A DNA stretch of 26,480 nucleotides from Verrucomicrobiota bacterium (GTDB taxonomy: Bacteria; Verrucomicrobiota; Verrucomicrobiia; Opitutales; Opitutaceae). Numbering within the stretch: the first letter of the stretch is position 1; the number at the start of each line of letters is the position of its first letter. Below are positions 1-9,100 of this stretch, one piece after another. Where the stretch lies: assembly GCA_023433275.1 (NCBI GenBank), contig JAEZDN010000121.1, forward strand, positions 1 through 26,480, read 5' to 3'. The position numbers and the translations under genes are program-made. A model generated the notes under the pieces. The model was not told the origin of the DNA, did no database searches, and worked only from the letters and a program-made list of their open reading frames with translations.

Positions 1-123
1 TTAACCGCACGTGCGGTAACCGCCCGTCAAATTTTCGTTGTTAACCGCGACTCCATTGAGGTCCGCTGACAACGAGGTGGTTAGGAAAAGGCCGATGAGG
101 ACGGAGGGGACGAGGTATTTCAT
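1..123 (-). CDS. possible small secreted peptide (40 aa), unknown function
   Basis: A complete minus-strand frame runs from ATG at 123 to TAA at 1-3 and encodes 40 residues. It begins MKYLVPSVLIGLFLTTSLSA, which looks like a short signal peptide: one early Lys, a hydrophobic stretch of about 14 residues, and a small-residue cleavage context ending SLSA. About 20 residues would remain after cleavage (starting DLNGVAVNN, ending GGYRTCG). No family is recognised. Its base composition is less GC-rich than the neighbouring genes. No clear Shine-Dalgarno site precedes the ATG, and the stop coincides with the window edge, although it appears genuine. It could be a chance ORF; the signal-peptide pattern is the only positive evidence. 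Confidence 0.4.
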   Translation of the reverse strand: MKYLVPSVLIGLFLTTSLSADLNGVAVNNENLTGGYRTCG

Positions 124-442
124 TGGGGGTTGGTTCGGATATGATATGAGGTGAACTCCCTGGTTATCCAGCAAGTTGGTGGCGAGAAGGGGGCATATCC
201 GGGGAATGTCGAGGTATGGTTGTAAATAATTAGTCTACAAGGAGACTAAGGGCATTGGAACCTATTTGGCCCTACACGGCTGGGACGGATGCCATCCGCT
301 ATCCCTATGCGATGGGGGCTTTACCCGCAGGCTTGCCACGATGCAGTTGGATCCAGGAGGAAACTGCGCTCGGCGAACGGTTTTCGAATCCGCGGGGTGC
401 GCGCCGACCGTAATGGGGCGTTTCCGGGCGCACGCATCCACC

Positions 443-462
443 CCGGGGCGAGGGCGCCCCGG
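443..462. repeat. GC-rich hairpin repeat, copy a
   Basis: Arms CCGGGGC and GCCCCGG enclose a 6-nt loop GAGGGC, followed by CTCCA. A 25-base stretch starting at 443 is repeated exactly at 17160-17184. This copy belongs to the intergenic hairpin family described in the findings. Confidence 0.7.
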
Positions 463-506
463 CTCCAAGAGAGGCGGTGTGAGGTGCGCGCGCGAATGCG
501 CAAGGA

Positions 507-520
507 CCGAGCGAGCTCGG
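507..520. repeat. GC-rich hairpin repeat, short copy b
   Basis: CCGAG, loop CGAG, CTCGG, followed by CCCCTAC. The CGAG loop and the CCCCTAC tail match the longer copies at 2898-2918 and, for the loop, 18589-18611. The stem is only 5 bp. Confidence 0.5.
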
Positions 521-578
521 CCCCTACCAGAAAACTTATGGGGACCGGAAGATCCCTGGCTTGATTACCCTCACCAAA

Positions 579-1892
579 TCAAGCGAAGGCGAAGCGGCGA
601 CGCTGCGCGAGGTCGGCGCGGAGTTCGGCGCGGAAGTCGGGATGGGCGATGGAGATGAGCGCTTCGCCGCGTTCGCGGAGGGTTTTCCCATGAAGGTTGA
701 CGGCGCCGTATTCGGTGATGACCCAATGCACATGGCCGCGGGTGGTGACGACGCCGGCCCCGGCGGTCAGTTGGGGAACGATGCGGGAAACCTTGCCGCC
801 CATGGCGCGGGACGGGAGCGCGATGATGGGCTTGCCGCCGGGGGAGAGCGCGGCGCCGCGAATGAAGTCCATCTGGCCACCGATGCCGGAGTAGATCCGG
901 TCGCCGATGGAGTCGGCGCAAACCTGGCCGGTGAGATCGATCTGGATGGCGGAGTTTATGGCGACAACCTTGGGATTCTTGCGGATGACCGAGGTGTCAT
1001 TGGTCCAGTCGCAGGGGTAGAAATTGACGAGCGGGTTGTCGTGGACGAAGTCGAAGAGCTTCTGGGTGCCGTTGATGAAGCTGGTGATGATGCGACCGCG
1101 GCCGACGGTCTTGTGCCGGTTGGTGACAGCGCCGGCCTGGACGAGATCCACGATGCGGTCGGAGAACATCTCGGTGTGGATGCCCAGATCGAGTTTGTTC
1201 TTCATGCGGCTGAGCGCGGCGTCGGGAATGCCGCCGATACCCATTTGCAGCGTCGAGCCGTCCTCGACCAAGTCGGCGACGATTTCACCGATGCGCGCCT
1301 CGATGGGCGTCTCGGCCTCGATTCCATGGCCATGCAGGGGGCGGTCGGTGGCGATGTAGGCGTCGATGGCACTGAAGGGCACGACATTGTTGCCGTGGGT
1401 GCGCGGCATGCACGTGTTGATTTCCGCGATGATGATGCGGGCCTTTTCGAAGGCGGCCTTGGCCGCATCGCAGGAGGTGCCGAGGGAGCACAGCCCGTTG
1501 TGGTCAGGGGGCGAGAGTTGCAGGAAAGCCACGTCGAGCGGGACCTGGCCGGAGAGGAACAGGCCGGGGATGTCGGAAAGGAAGATCGGCACGAAGTCGG
1601 CGCGGCCTTCGCCGATGGCGGCGCGCAGCGGGGCGCCGGTGAAGAGGGAGACCGACCGGAATTCCTTTTCGCGGCCGGCCGCCGCGAAGGGGGCGGGGCC
1701 ATTGGTATGGAGGTGCCAGAGGCGAACACCCTCGAGATCGCGTCGGGCGGCGAGGGCGTCGAGGAGCGGCGTCGGGGTGGCGGCGGCGCCGTGGACGAAC
1801 AGGTTGGATCCCGAACGAACCATGGCGACGGCGTCGGCCGCGGAGACCGCTTGTGATTTCCAGTCAAGGGAAGGCGTGGGCAGTGGAGGCAT
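579..1892 (-). CDS. acetyl-CoA hydrolase / CoA-transferase (4-hydroxybutyrate CoA-transferase-like)
   Basis: 437 residues; family-I CoA-transferase fold expected. It moves CoA between acyl-CoA and a carboxylate, for example acetate with succinyl-CoA or 4-hydroxybutyrate, through a glutamyl-CoA intermediate in the cytoplasm. Visible motifs are NTCMPRTHGNNVVPFSAID (159-177), the glycine-rich GIGGIPDAAL (218-227) and GIHTEMFSDRIVDL, where E241 is the expected catalytic Glu. The length is typical of the 4-hydroxybutyrate CoA-transferase group. The frame is open up to 2123, but that extension overlaps thymidine kinase and is low-complexity Arg/Pro sequence, so the ATG at 1892 (MPPLPTPSLDW) is preferred. 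No strong ribosome site is visible. It lies downstream of korA, korB and tdk on the same strand, so use of succinyl-CoA made by KorAB is plausible but inferred. Substrate cannot be fixed from sequence. Confidence 0.88.
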   Translation of the reverse strand: MPPLPTPSLDWKSQAVSAADAVAMVRSGSNLFVHGAAATPTPLLDALAARRDLEGVRLWHLHTNGPAPFAAAGREKEFRSVSLFTGAPLRAAIGEGRADFVPIFLSDIPGLFLSGQVPLDVAFLQLSPPDHNGLCSLGTSCDAAKAAFEKARIIIAEINTCMPRTHGNNVVPFSAIDAYIATDRPLHGHGIEAETPIEARIGEIVADLVEDGSTLQMGIGGIPDAALSRMKNKLDLGIHTEMFSDRIVDLVQAGAVTNRHKTVGRGRIITSFINGTQKLFDFVHDNPLVNFYPCDWTNDTSVIRKNPKVVAINSAIQIDLTGQVCADSIGDRIYSGIGGQMDFIRGAALSPGGKPIIALPSRAMGGKVSRIVPQLTAGAGVVTTRGHVHWVITEYGAVNLHGKTLRERGEALISIAHPDFRAELRADLAQRRRFAFA

Positions 1893-2049
1893 GGGAGTAA
1901 GGAAAAGGGGGTTGAGACGGGAGGCGAACGCGGAACTTGCGCATCCCTTGGTCAAGGATTCGCGCGGTTTGGCGGCAGGAAGGGGGGAACGGGACGAGCC
2001 CCGAGGGTGGCGTCGGGGAAAAAGGGCGGTAGCGATGAACGCTTCCGGT

Positions 2050-2631
2050 TCAGGCCTCGGCGAGGGCTTCCTTGTAGTGACGTCGGCACATGGCGACATA
2101 ACGGTCATTGCCGCCGATTTCAACCTGCGCGCCTTCGCGGACGCCGCGACCGTCGGCCGTGATCCGCAGGTTCATGGTGGCCTTGCGGCCGCAGTGGCAG
2201 ATGGTCTTCAGCTCGATGAGGTCATCGGCGAGCGCGAGGAGTGCGGCGCTGCCGGGAAATAGCTGGGCCTGGAAGTCGGTGCGGAGGCCGTAGCACAGGA
2301 CGGGAATGCGGAGCTGGTCGGCGATATCGGTGCATTGCTCCACCTGGGTCCGGGTGAGGAACTGCGCCTCGTCGATCAGGACGCAGGCGACGGGTTGCGC
2401 GGCGTGGGCGGCCTTGACGTGGTGAAGGAGGTTTTCGTCCGGCGCGAGCGGCAGGGCCTGGGCCTCGAGACCGATGCGGGAGCGGATGACGCCGGCGCCG
2501 GCGCGGGTGTCGATGGTGGGCGTGAAGCACAGTGTGCGCATGCCGCGTTCATGGTAGTTGTGGCTGGCCTGGAGCAGCACGGTCGACTTGCCGGCGTTCA
2601 TGGCCGAGTAGTAAAAATAGACCTTCGACAT
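2050..2631 (-). CDS. tdk: thymidine kinase, type II
   Basis: 193 residues; phosphorylates thymidine to dTMP with ATP in the pyrimidine salvage pathway. The P-loop SAMNAGKST is at 9-17. The Walker B-like DEAQF (87-91) contains the expected catalytic base E88. A zinc site is formed by C145 and C147 (CHC) together with C182 and H185 (CRRH). The C-terminal stretch GGNDRYVAMCRRHYKEAL closely resembles the E. coli enzyme's lasso and zinc region. The start MSKVYFYYSAMNAGK at 2631 is chosen because it matches the family N-terminus; the frame extends 14 codons further up without homology. It ends 157 bases before the CoA-transferase start. All key residues are present, so it should be active. Confidence 0.95.
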   Translation of the reverse strand: MSKVYFYYSAMNAGKSTVLLQASHNYHERGMRTLCFTPTIDTRAGAGVIRSRIGLEAQALPLAPDENLLHHVKAAHAAQPVACVLIDEAQFLTRTQVEQCTDIADQLRIPVLCYGLRTDFQAQLFPGSAALLALADDLIELKTICHCGRKATMNLRITADGRGVREGAQVEIGGNDRYVAMCRRHYKEALAEA

Positions 2632-3007
2632 GCGCGCAAAGTGAAGCGCGCGGGGGTGGGGGAGGCCAATCAAAAGCTTCGGGCGCGCGTCGAGGGGGCG
2701 TTCGCGGCCGAGTTTTGCCGACGTCCAAAAACGCTCTCACAGCGTCGTCGTGAGCCGGGCGAAGCATCCAAGCGAGGCCGCGACGTGCAGCCACGGCCGT
2801 TGAAGTCGGAAGTTTGAGTCGAAGTTCTGAGCCGAAATATGCAGATGATGCAGGGGGCGCGGCTTGGACCGCGCCCTTTTCCCGCTGCGGAAACCGAGGG
2901 CGTGGACGAGCCACGCCCCTACAACCGTACCGTTCGATCGCGCACGCTGCGGAATCGCATGCCGACTGCAAGGATCCGGCTAAGAACCGGGCCCTCCACG
3001 CTGCTAA
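2632..3007. other. gene-free stretch holding a composite dispersed repeat
   Basis: No coding potential is seen between korB and tdk. Positions 2853-2985 are occupied by a composite repeat (separate entry). The rest (2632-2852) is Arg/Ala-rich in every open frame and shows no recognisable gene or RNA. Confidence 0.6.
2853..2985 (-). repeat. composite dispersed repeat, copy 1 (with an extra nested hairpin)
   Basis: Read on the minus strand this is CCGGAT, TGCAGTCGGCATGCGATTCC, GCAGCGTG, a spacer, GTAGGGGCGTGG with its hairpin partner (2898-2918: GGGCGTGG, loop ACGAG, CCACGCCC), then CCGCAGCGGGAAAAGGGCGC and a second hairpin (2855-2876: GGGCGCGG, loop CTTGGA, CCGCGCCC). The same order of blocks, without the first hairpin, is present on the plus strand at about 22503-22596. 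It sits between the korB and tdk genes. Confidence 0.75.
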
Positions 3008-3967
3008 TCAGCGCATCCGCGCGAACGTCTTCGAGAGCAGCTCGAGGTCGGTGGCGTTCTTCGTCTTTTCGCGGGTGGTGGCGATGAGTTTTTGCTCGAG
3101 GGCGTTCTTGGTGGGGCGCGACTTGTTCTCGTAGAACACGCCGAACTTTCCGGGCCAGGGCTCGGACGCCAGCTTGAAGGCGGCGACCTCGTCGGTGGGG
3201 TCGTGGCGCAGCGCATCCTCGGGCGTGCCGTCGTTCTTCTTCAGGTCGATCAGCGACCACGTGCCACCCTTGCGGGGCGAGGCGCCGTCGAAGGCGCCCT
3301 CGAAGAACTCGACACATTCGGACAGGATCTCGACGACCGAGAAGCCATCGTGCTGCGCGGCGCGGAGCATCATCTCGACCATGTGGTTGACCTGCGTGGC
3401 GTGGGAGCGGGCAACGAAGGTGGCGCCGCTGTTGATGAGCGTGCGCATGGGATTGATGGGTTGGTCGATGGCGCCCCAGGGGTCGGTCTTGGATTTGAAG
3501 CCAAGGGGTGAGGTCGGGGAGGTCTGCTTCTTCGTCAGGCCATAGACGGAATTGTCCATGATGACGTAGGTCAGGCGCGGGTTCTTGCGCGCGGTGTGAA
3601 CGAGGTGATTGCCGCCGATGGAGAACCCGTCGCCATCGCCGCCGAAAACGAAGATGTGCAGGTCATCGCGGCCGAGCGAGATGCCGGCCGCGAAGGGCAG
3701 GGCGCGGCCGTGGATGAAGTGTCCGCCGTGGGTGTTGACGAAATACGGGAAGCGCGAGGAGCAGCCGATGCCGGCGAACGTGACGATCTTCTCCTGCGGG
3801 TAATTCAGTTTTTCGAGGACCTTGTAGAATGAAGCGAGGACGGCGAAGTCGCCGCAGCCAGGGCACCACGTGGGGTGGTCGGCGGTGAGCGCCTTCTTCG
3901 TGAGGGGGGCACGGGTGCCATCAGGGTTGAGGGCAACGGGGGCGGGGGTGGCGGCGGAAGCGGACAT
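3008..3967 (-). CDS. korB: 2-oxoacid:ferredoxin oxidoreductase, beta subunit (KorB type)
   Basis: 319 residues; the thiamine-diphosphate subunit of 2-oxoglutarate (or related 2-oxoacid):ferredoxin oxidoreductase. It forms acyl-CoA, CO2 and reduced ferredoxin with KorA in the cytoplasm. The iron-sulphur motif HPTWCPGCGD has C35 and C38, with a further Cys at C69 (GIGCSSRFP). The TPP/Mg site is GGDGDGFSIGGNH (109-121) and MDNSVYGLTKKQ follows at 137-148. Start ATG at 3967; the first about 25 residues are a variable Ala/Pro tail. It follows korA after 133 bases that hold inverted repeat element A. KorB is the usual partner of the gamma-alpha fused KorA seen here. 2-oxoglutarate is the most likely substrate, but pyruvate or another 2-oxoacid cannot be excluded. 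Confidence 0.94.
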   Translation of the reverse strand: MSASAATPAPVALNPDGTRAPLTKKALTADHPTWCPGCGDFAVLASFYKVLEKLNYPQEKIVTFAGIGCSSRFPYFVNTHGGHFIHGRALPFAAGISLGRDDLHIFVFGGDGDGFSIGGNHLVHTARKNPRLTYVIMDNSVYGLTKKQTSPTSPLGFKSKTDPWGAIDQPINPMRTLINSGATFVARSHATQVNHMVEMMLRAAQHDGFSVVEILSECVEFFEGAFDGASPRKGGTWSLIDLKKNDGTPEDALRHDPTDEVAAFKLASEPWPGKFGVFYENKSRPTKNALEQKLIATTREKTKNATDLELLSKTFARMR

Positions 3968-4000
3968 GGGGGGAAGGTGAAAGGGAGGGTGGAAGGGAGA

Positions 4001-4100
4001 GGAATCTTTCTCTTTATCTGACTCTTTCTCTTAATCTCGGATCGGTGGCTTGGAGTTGAACGAGGGAGAAGAGAAAGATTAAGAGGAAAGAGAAAGAGGG
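4001..4100 (-). repeat. pyrimidine/purine inverted-repeat spacer element, copy A
   Basis: Between korA and korB. The plus strand has a pyrimidine-rich arm (4003-4038, containing CTCTTTCTCTTAATCTC) and a purine-rich arm (about 4064-4099, containing GAGAAAGATTAAGAGGAAAG). In the korA-korB transcript this reads pyrimidine arm, a loop containing CCAAGCCACCGATCCGAG, then purine arm, ending about 35 nt before the korB ATG. It resembles copies B (13731-13836) and C (16215-16291). Confidence 0.8.
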
Positions 4101-5963
4101 TCAGCGCGGGGTGACGGCGAGGATGCTTTGTTTGCGCATGCCGACGGTGGCATCGGCGAGGCCGATGATCTTCGCGGCGCGCTCGACGATCTCGCTGACC
4201 TTGTAAGTCAGGCCGTCGGTCTTGGTGATGCTGGTGATGGCGGGGTTGCAGAACCGCGCGCGCAGGAGCGTGGCGAGCTGGCCGAAGCCGTAGAGGCCCT
4301 CGTCGTTGATTTCGACGACGAGGATGTGCTTGTAGCGGCTGAACGTCTGCTCGAGACCGGGCGCGAGGGGATGGAGGTGGCGCATCTGCAGGTGCCCGGC
4401 CTTGACGCCCGCGGTGCGGAGGCGGCTCATCGCCTCCCGGATCGGGCCGTAGGTGCAGCCCCAACCGATGAGGAGCACGTCGCCTGACTCGTCGCCGGCG
4501 AGTTCCGGGGCGGGGAGGGTGGCGGCGACGGCCTTGATCTTCTCGCGGCGCTTCGCGGTCATTTTCGTGTGGAGCGCGGGGTTGGCCGTGGGGTGGCCGA
4601 GTTCGTCGTGCTCGAGGCCGGTGACGGTCGGGTACTTGCCCGACGTCATCAGCGAGCCCGGCGGCGCATGACGGGTCGCGCGGTCGAGCGGATAGGGCTT
4701 GAATTCCGGATCGCGGGGGCGCGTGTCGGGTTTCACTTCGACCATGAGTTTCGGCAGGTCGGGTTCGTCGAAGGCCTCGATGCGGGTGGCGATCGCCTGG
4801 TCGGTGAGGATGAGCACCGGGGTGCTGAATTCGCGGGCGATGCGGCCGGCCTCGAGGGCGATGTAGAAGCAGTCCTCGACGTTCTTGGGCGCGAGCACGA
4901 CGCGCGGCGTGTCGCCGTGCGAGCCGTAGATCGCCTGCATGAGATCGCTTTGCTCGATGTTGGTGGGCAGGCCGGTGGAGGGACCGCCGCGCTGGACGTT
5001 GATCACGATCAGCGGAAGTTCGGCCATCGTGGCCCAGCCGAGGGCCTCCATCTTGAGGGAGAGGCCGGGACCGGAGCTGCCGGTGATGGAAAGGTGGCCG
5101 CCATACGCGAACCCGAGCGCGGTCGACACGGCCGCGATCTCGTCCTCGCACTGCACGAAGAGGCCGCCGTATTTCGGCAGCTCGGTGCGGAGGGTTTCCA
5201 TGATGGAGGACCACGGGGTGATGGGATAGCCGGCGCCGTAGCGGACGCCGGCGGCGAGCAGGCCGTAGGTGAGAACGGAATTACCGTCGCCCGTCACTTG
5301 GGGGCGGCCGCCCGGGGTGGCGGATTTTTCGAGGCGATAGAGGCAGGACCGGAGATTTTCGGCGGGGTAGGCGTAGCCGGCGTCGAAGGCGAGGAGGGCG
5401 TTGCGCACGATGTCCTCGTTTTTTCCGGCGAAGCGCTCGCGGATGAGCTGCGTGAGCTTGGGGACATCGAGGTCGAACATCCGCGCGATGAGACCGAGCA
5501 CATAGATGTTCTTCCCCTTCTCCTTCGTCGAGCCGCCGACGGCCTCGACGGTGGCGGTGGTCATCGGCACGGCGACGGCGGTGATCTCGCGATCATCGGG
5601 GTTGGGCACGACGTGGTCGCTGTCGTAGAGCAGCACGCCGCCGGGCCGGAGGGAGGAACGGTGGTTCTCGTAGCTGTGTTGGTAGAACGCCACCAGCACG
5701 TCGGCCCGGTCGCCGGAGGAAAGGATTTCGCCGGAGCCCATGCGGACCTGGAAGATGGAGGGCCCGCCCGAGATGGTGGACGGAATGGTCATGTACGTCA
5801 TGACCTCCTGGTCGGAGCGACCGGCGAGGCGGGCGAGGAAGCCGCCGACGGCTTGGATGCCGTCCTGGGAATTACCGGCGAGGCGGATGACGACGTCGGC
5901 GATGGTGGTGGCGGCGGACGCGGTCGCGTCGTTGCCAGCCGGGGGAGTGTTCGGGCTGACCAT
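4101..5963 (-). CDS. korA: 2-oxoacid:ferredoxin oxidoreductase, fused gamma-alpha subunit (KorA type)
   Basis: 620 residues. The N-terminal gamma domain (about 20-200: VVIRLAGNSQDGIQAVGGFL, then TYMTIPSTISGGPSIFQVRM) is fused to the alpha pyrimidine-binding domain (about 225-590: NSVLTYGLLAAGVRYGAGYP, QCEDEIAAVSTALGFAYGG, TGSSGPGLSLKMEALGWATM, QRGGPSTGLPT). These are hallmarks of the two-subunit KorAB class acting on 2-oxoglutarate and relatives. The ATG at 5963 (MVSPNTPPAG) is preferred because the open frame upstream (to 6296) overlaps the divergent kinase and has no family similarity. It is the first gene of the minus-strand run korA, korB, tdk, CoA-transferase. It faces the histidine kinase across 228 bases, so its promoter must lie there. 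No ferredoxin gene is adjacent. Confidence 0.94.
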   Translation of the reverse strand: MVSPNTPPAGNDATASAATTIADVVIRLAGNSQDGIQAVGGFLARLAGRSDQEVMTYMTIPSTISGGPSIFQVRMGSGEILSSGDRADVLVAFYQHSYENHRSSLRPGGVLLYDSDHVVPNPDDREITAVAVPMTTATVEAVGGSTKEKGKNIYVLGLIARMFDLDVPKLTQLIRERFAGKNEDIVRNALLAFDAGYAYPAENLRSCLYRLEKSATPGGRPQVTGDGNSVLTYGLLAAGVRYGAGYPITPWSSIMETLRTELPKYGGLFVQCEDEIAAVSTALGFAYGGHLSITGSSGPGLSLKMEALGWATMAELPLIVINVQRGGPSTGLPTNIEQSDLMQAIYGSHGDTPRVVLAPKNVEDCFYIALEAGRIAREFSTPVLILTDQAIATRIEAFDEPDLPKLMVEVKPDTRPRDPEFKPYPLDRATRHAPPGSLMTSGKYPTVTGLEHDELGHPTANPALHTKMTAKRREKIKAVAATLPAPELAGDESGDVLLIGWGCTYGPIREAMSRLRTAGVKAGHLQMRHLHPLAPGLEQTFSRYKHILVVEINDEGLYGFGQLATLLRARFCNPAITSITKTDGLTYKVSEIVERAAKIIGLADATVGMRKQSILAVTPR

Positions 5964-6191
5964 GATGAGGGGTAGAGGAACGGCAGCGTGCGCAAATAAC
6001 CGCGCTTCGTAAAGCGTGGGTTGGATGGCAGGGCCACAGAAAAGGGGGCGTATAAGCAATCGCGCGGTCGTGGGCGGGCGGCGATTTGGGCGACTAATGC
6101 CAAATGGCTCCATTGCCGGTTCATGAATCTCGATCCATGCATCGACATCCGCGGCTTGAACCGACTTGCGTGCCCGGCGCAGAACGAGAGA

Positions 6192-9100
6192 ATGACCGGA
6201 CCGATGCCCGCGAATCCGCGCCTCAACGTCTTTCTCGTCGTGGCGACCTTGCTGCTGGGCCTCGGGATGACGGGCCTCGGCGCCTATCAGTCCCATCAGT
6301 ATTACCAGACCGAGGCGCGCCTACGGTTCGAGCGGCAGTCCGACCGGCTGGTGAGCGCGGTGCAGCGGCGGATGAATCAGGTCCTGTATGGCTTGCGCGG
6401 GGCAAAGGGGGTTTACGCCGCCAGCCAATCCGTCGAGCGAGCGGAATTCCGTGCCTATGTCGCGTCACGCAATCTGCCGCAGGAGTTCCCCGGGGCCATG
6501 GGCTTCGGGTTCATCCAGCGGGTGATGCGCTCCGAGGTGGAGGCATTCGTCGCGGCGGAGCGCGCCGACGGGGCGCCGGGTTTCACCGTGAGCACATCGG
6601 GCGATGCGGCCGACCTGTACATCATCAAGTTTTGCGAGCCGATGGAGGTCAACGGCGAGGCGGTGGGCTTCGACGCGGGGTCCGAGCCTCTCCGGCGGGC
6701 GGCCATCGAGCGGGCGGTGCGCAGCGGCCGCCCCGCCCTCACGCGGCGGATCACGCTGGTGCAGGACCATCTCAATCGCGCGGGATTTCATTACCTGGTT
6801 CCCATCTACCGACCCGAGCTTCCGCAGGGCAACGCGGCGGAGCGCGAAGCGGCGCTCGTCGGTCTCGTCTATGCGCCGATGGTGATCGACGAGGTGTTTG
6901 CGGGACTGATGGCCGAAGTGGACGGCCAGCTCGACGTCGAAGTTTTCGAGGGGGGCACGCCGAGGGCGGACACCCTCCTGCTCGACGCCGACCACGTGCT
7001 CGTAGGCGTCGCCCCCATCGGCGGGGAACTGTCGTTTGGCAATCGTCTGTTCGGTCGCACCGACCACATCGACATGGGCGGGCAGGAATGGACGCTGGTG
7101 CTCACCACGACTCCCAAGTTCGAGGCCACGGTCGAGCGGATGACCCCGGGTTACATCGCCGCGTTCGGCGTGGTGGTCAGCGCGCTACTGGCGGGCGTCA
7201 TGTGGCTGCTGGGCCGGAGCCGCGCGCGCGCCCTGGCCCTCGCGGAGGGCATGACAGTGAACCTCCGGGCCAGTGAAGCCGAGGCGCGGCAGCTGGCGGG
7301 CCTGGCCCACGACAACGAGCAGCGACTGATCGCGCTCACCGCGCAGGCGCCGGGCGTGATCTTCCAGTTCGAGGTTTCGCCCGACAACACGCGGAGCTTC
7401 TCGTTTCTCAGCGCCGGTTACCGGGAGCTTTTCGGCCGCGATCCCGCGGAGGTGCTGCGGCGTTCCGCGGTGCTCCTGATGACGGTGCATCCCGACGACC
7501 GCCGGGCCGTGCGCGCCAGCCTGGAAAAGGCCATCACGGATGTCGTCCCGTGGGAGCATAGTTTTCGAATCGTCCGCCCCGACGAAAGTGTCCGATGGAT
7601 CCACGCGCGCTCGGCGGTGGGCCGGCGACCCGACGGCGTGCGGGTGTGGTATGGCGTGCTTGCGGACATCACGGAGCTTCAGGAGGCGAGGCAAAGCGCC
7701 GAGCAGGCGAACGTCGCCAAGAGCCAGTTTCTCGCGACCATGAGCCATGAGATTCGAACGCCGATGAATGGCGTCATCGGCATGACCTCGCTGCTCATGG
7801 ACACCCCGCTCACGGCCGAGCAAAAGGAGTTTGCCGAGGTGATCCGGTACAGCGGCGAGAGCCTGCTCACGCTGATCAACGACATCCTGGACTTCTCCAA
7901 GATTGAGGCGGGAAAGTTCGACCTGGAGGAGGAGGAGTTCGACGTGCGGGGCTGTGTCGAGAGTTCGCTGAGTCTGCTCGCGCCCAAGGCGGGGGAGAAG
8001 GGTGTGGACCTGCTCTACGACGTGGCCGATGGCGTGCCGGGCCTGGTGCGGGGCGATGTCACGCGGCTGCGCCAGATCCTCGTCAACCTCCTGGGCAACG
8101 CGATCAAGTTCACCGAGCGGGGCGAGGTGGAATTGAGCGTGCGGCCCGCGCCCGACGCCGCGCCGGGCGCGGATGGAAGGCAGGAGCTGGTGTTCGCCGT
8201 GCGGGACACCGGCATCGGCATCCCGCCGGAGGCCCAGAAGCGGCTCTTCAATTCCTTCACGCAGGTGGACGCGTCGACCACGCGCAAGTACGGCGGCACC
8301 GGCCTGGGGCTGGCGATCAGCAAGCGGCTCGCGGAGCTGATGGGCGGGCGCATGTGGCTCGAGAGCGAGCCGGGGCGCGGCTCGACGTTCTTCTTCACGC
8401 TGCGAGCCGAGTGGGTGCGCAAGTCCCGCGCGTTCGTGGCGCCGGAGCAGGTGCAACTGCGGGGCCGGCGGGTCCTGGCGGTGGACGACAATGCCGCCAA
8501 CCGGCGGATCCTCGGCGCGCTGCTGGCGAAGTGGGGCGTCCAAGCCACGCTGGTGGACGGGCCGGAGGCGGCGCTCGGGTTGCTCCGTCGCGGGGATCGC
8601 CACGACCTGGCGATCCTGGACATGCAGATGCCGGGACTGGATGGCGTCATGCTCGCGCGCGCGATCCGGGAGTTGCCCGGCGCCGGCGGCATGCCGCTGG
8701 TGTTGCTTTCCTCCATCGGGCGCCAGTCGCCGAAGGAGCACCCCGGGCTGTTTGTCGCGTGTCTCACCAAGCCGGTGAAGCCTTCGCAGCTGTTCGATGT
8801 GTTGGCGGGCATCCTGGCTGGTGTGCGGCCCGAGACGGCGGTCGAGCCGGAGGTCGCGGTCGCACCGGCGGTGGTGGGGAAGCTGGGCCGCATCCTGCTC
8901 GCGGAGGACAACACGGTGAACCAGAAGGTCGCGTTGCACATGCTTTCGCGGATGGGTTACCGCGCCGACGTTGCGGCGAACGGCCTCGAGGTGCTGGAAG
9001 CGCTCAAGCGTCAACCGTACGATGTGATTCTCATGGATGTACAGATGCCGGAGATGGATGGCATGGAGGCGTCGCGCCGGATCAAGGCTGCGCCGATTGC

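Larger units (their letters stand above)
124..578. other. gene-free stretch with GC-rich hairpin repeats
   Basis: No convincing gene lies between the small peptide frame and the CoA-transferase stop. The open frames here are rich in Arg, Pro and Gly and look like non-coding high-GC DNA. Visible structure is a short inverted repeat TAGTCT/AGACTA at 231-248, the GC-rich hairpins at 443-462 and 507-520, and the motif ATGCAGTTGGAT near 342-353, which recurs in complement near 22593. Confidence 0.6.

Noticed and set aside
561..1856. 431-residue plus-strand frame antisense to the CoA-transferase
   Set aside because: It is an artefact of high GC content opposite a well-supported gene; rich in Gly/Ala/Asp with no family signature.
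4569..5975. 468-residue plus-strand frame antisense to korA
   Set aside because: Mirror of a strongly conserved gene; low-complexity Gly/Glu/Ala translation.
7185..9014. 609-residue minus-strand frame antisense to the histidine kinase
   Set aside because: The opposite strand has all kinase and receiver motifs; this translation has none.
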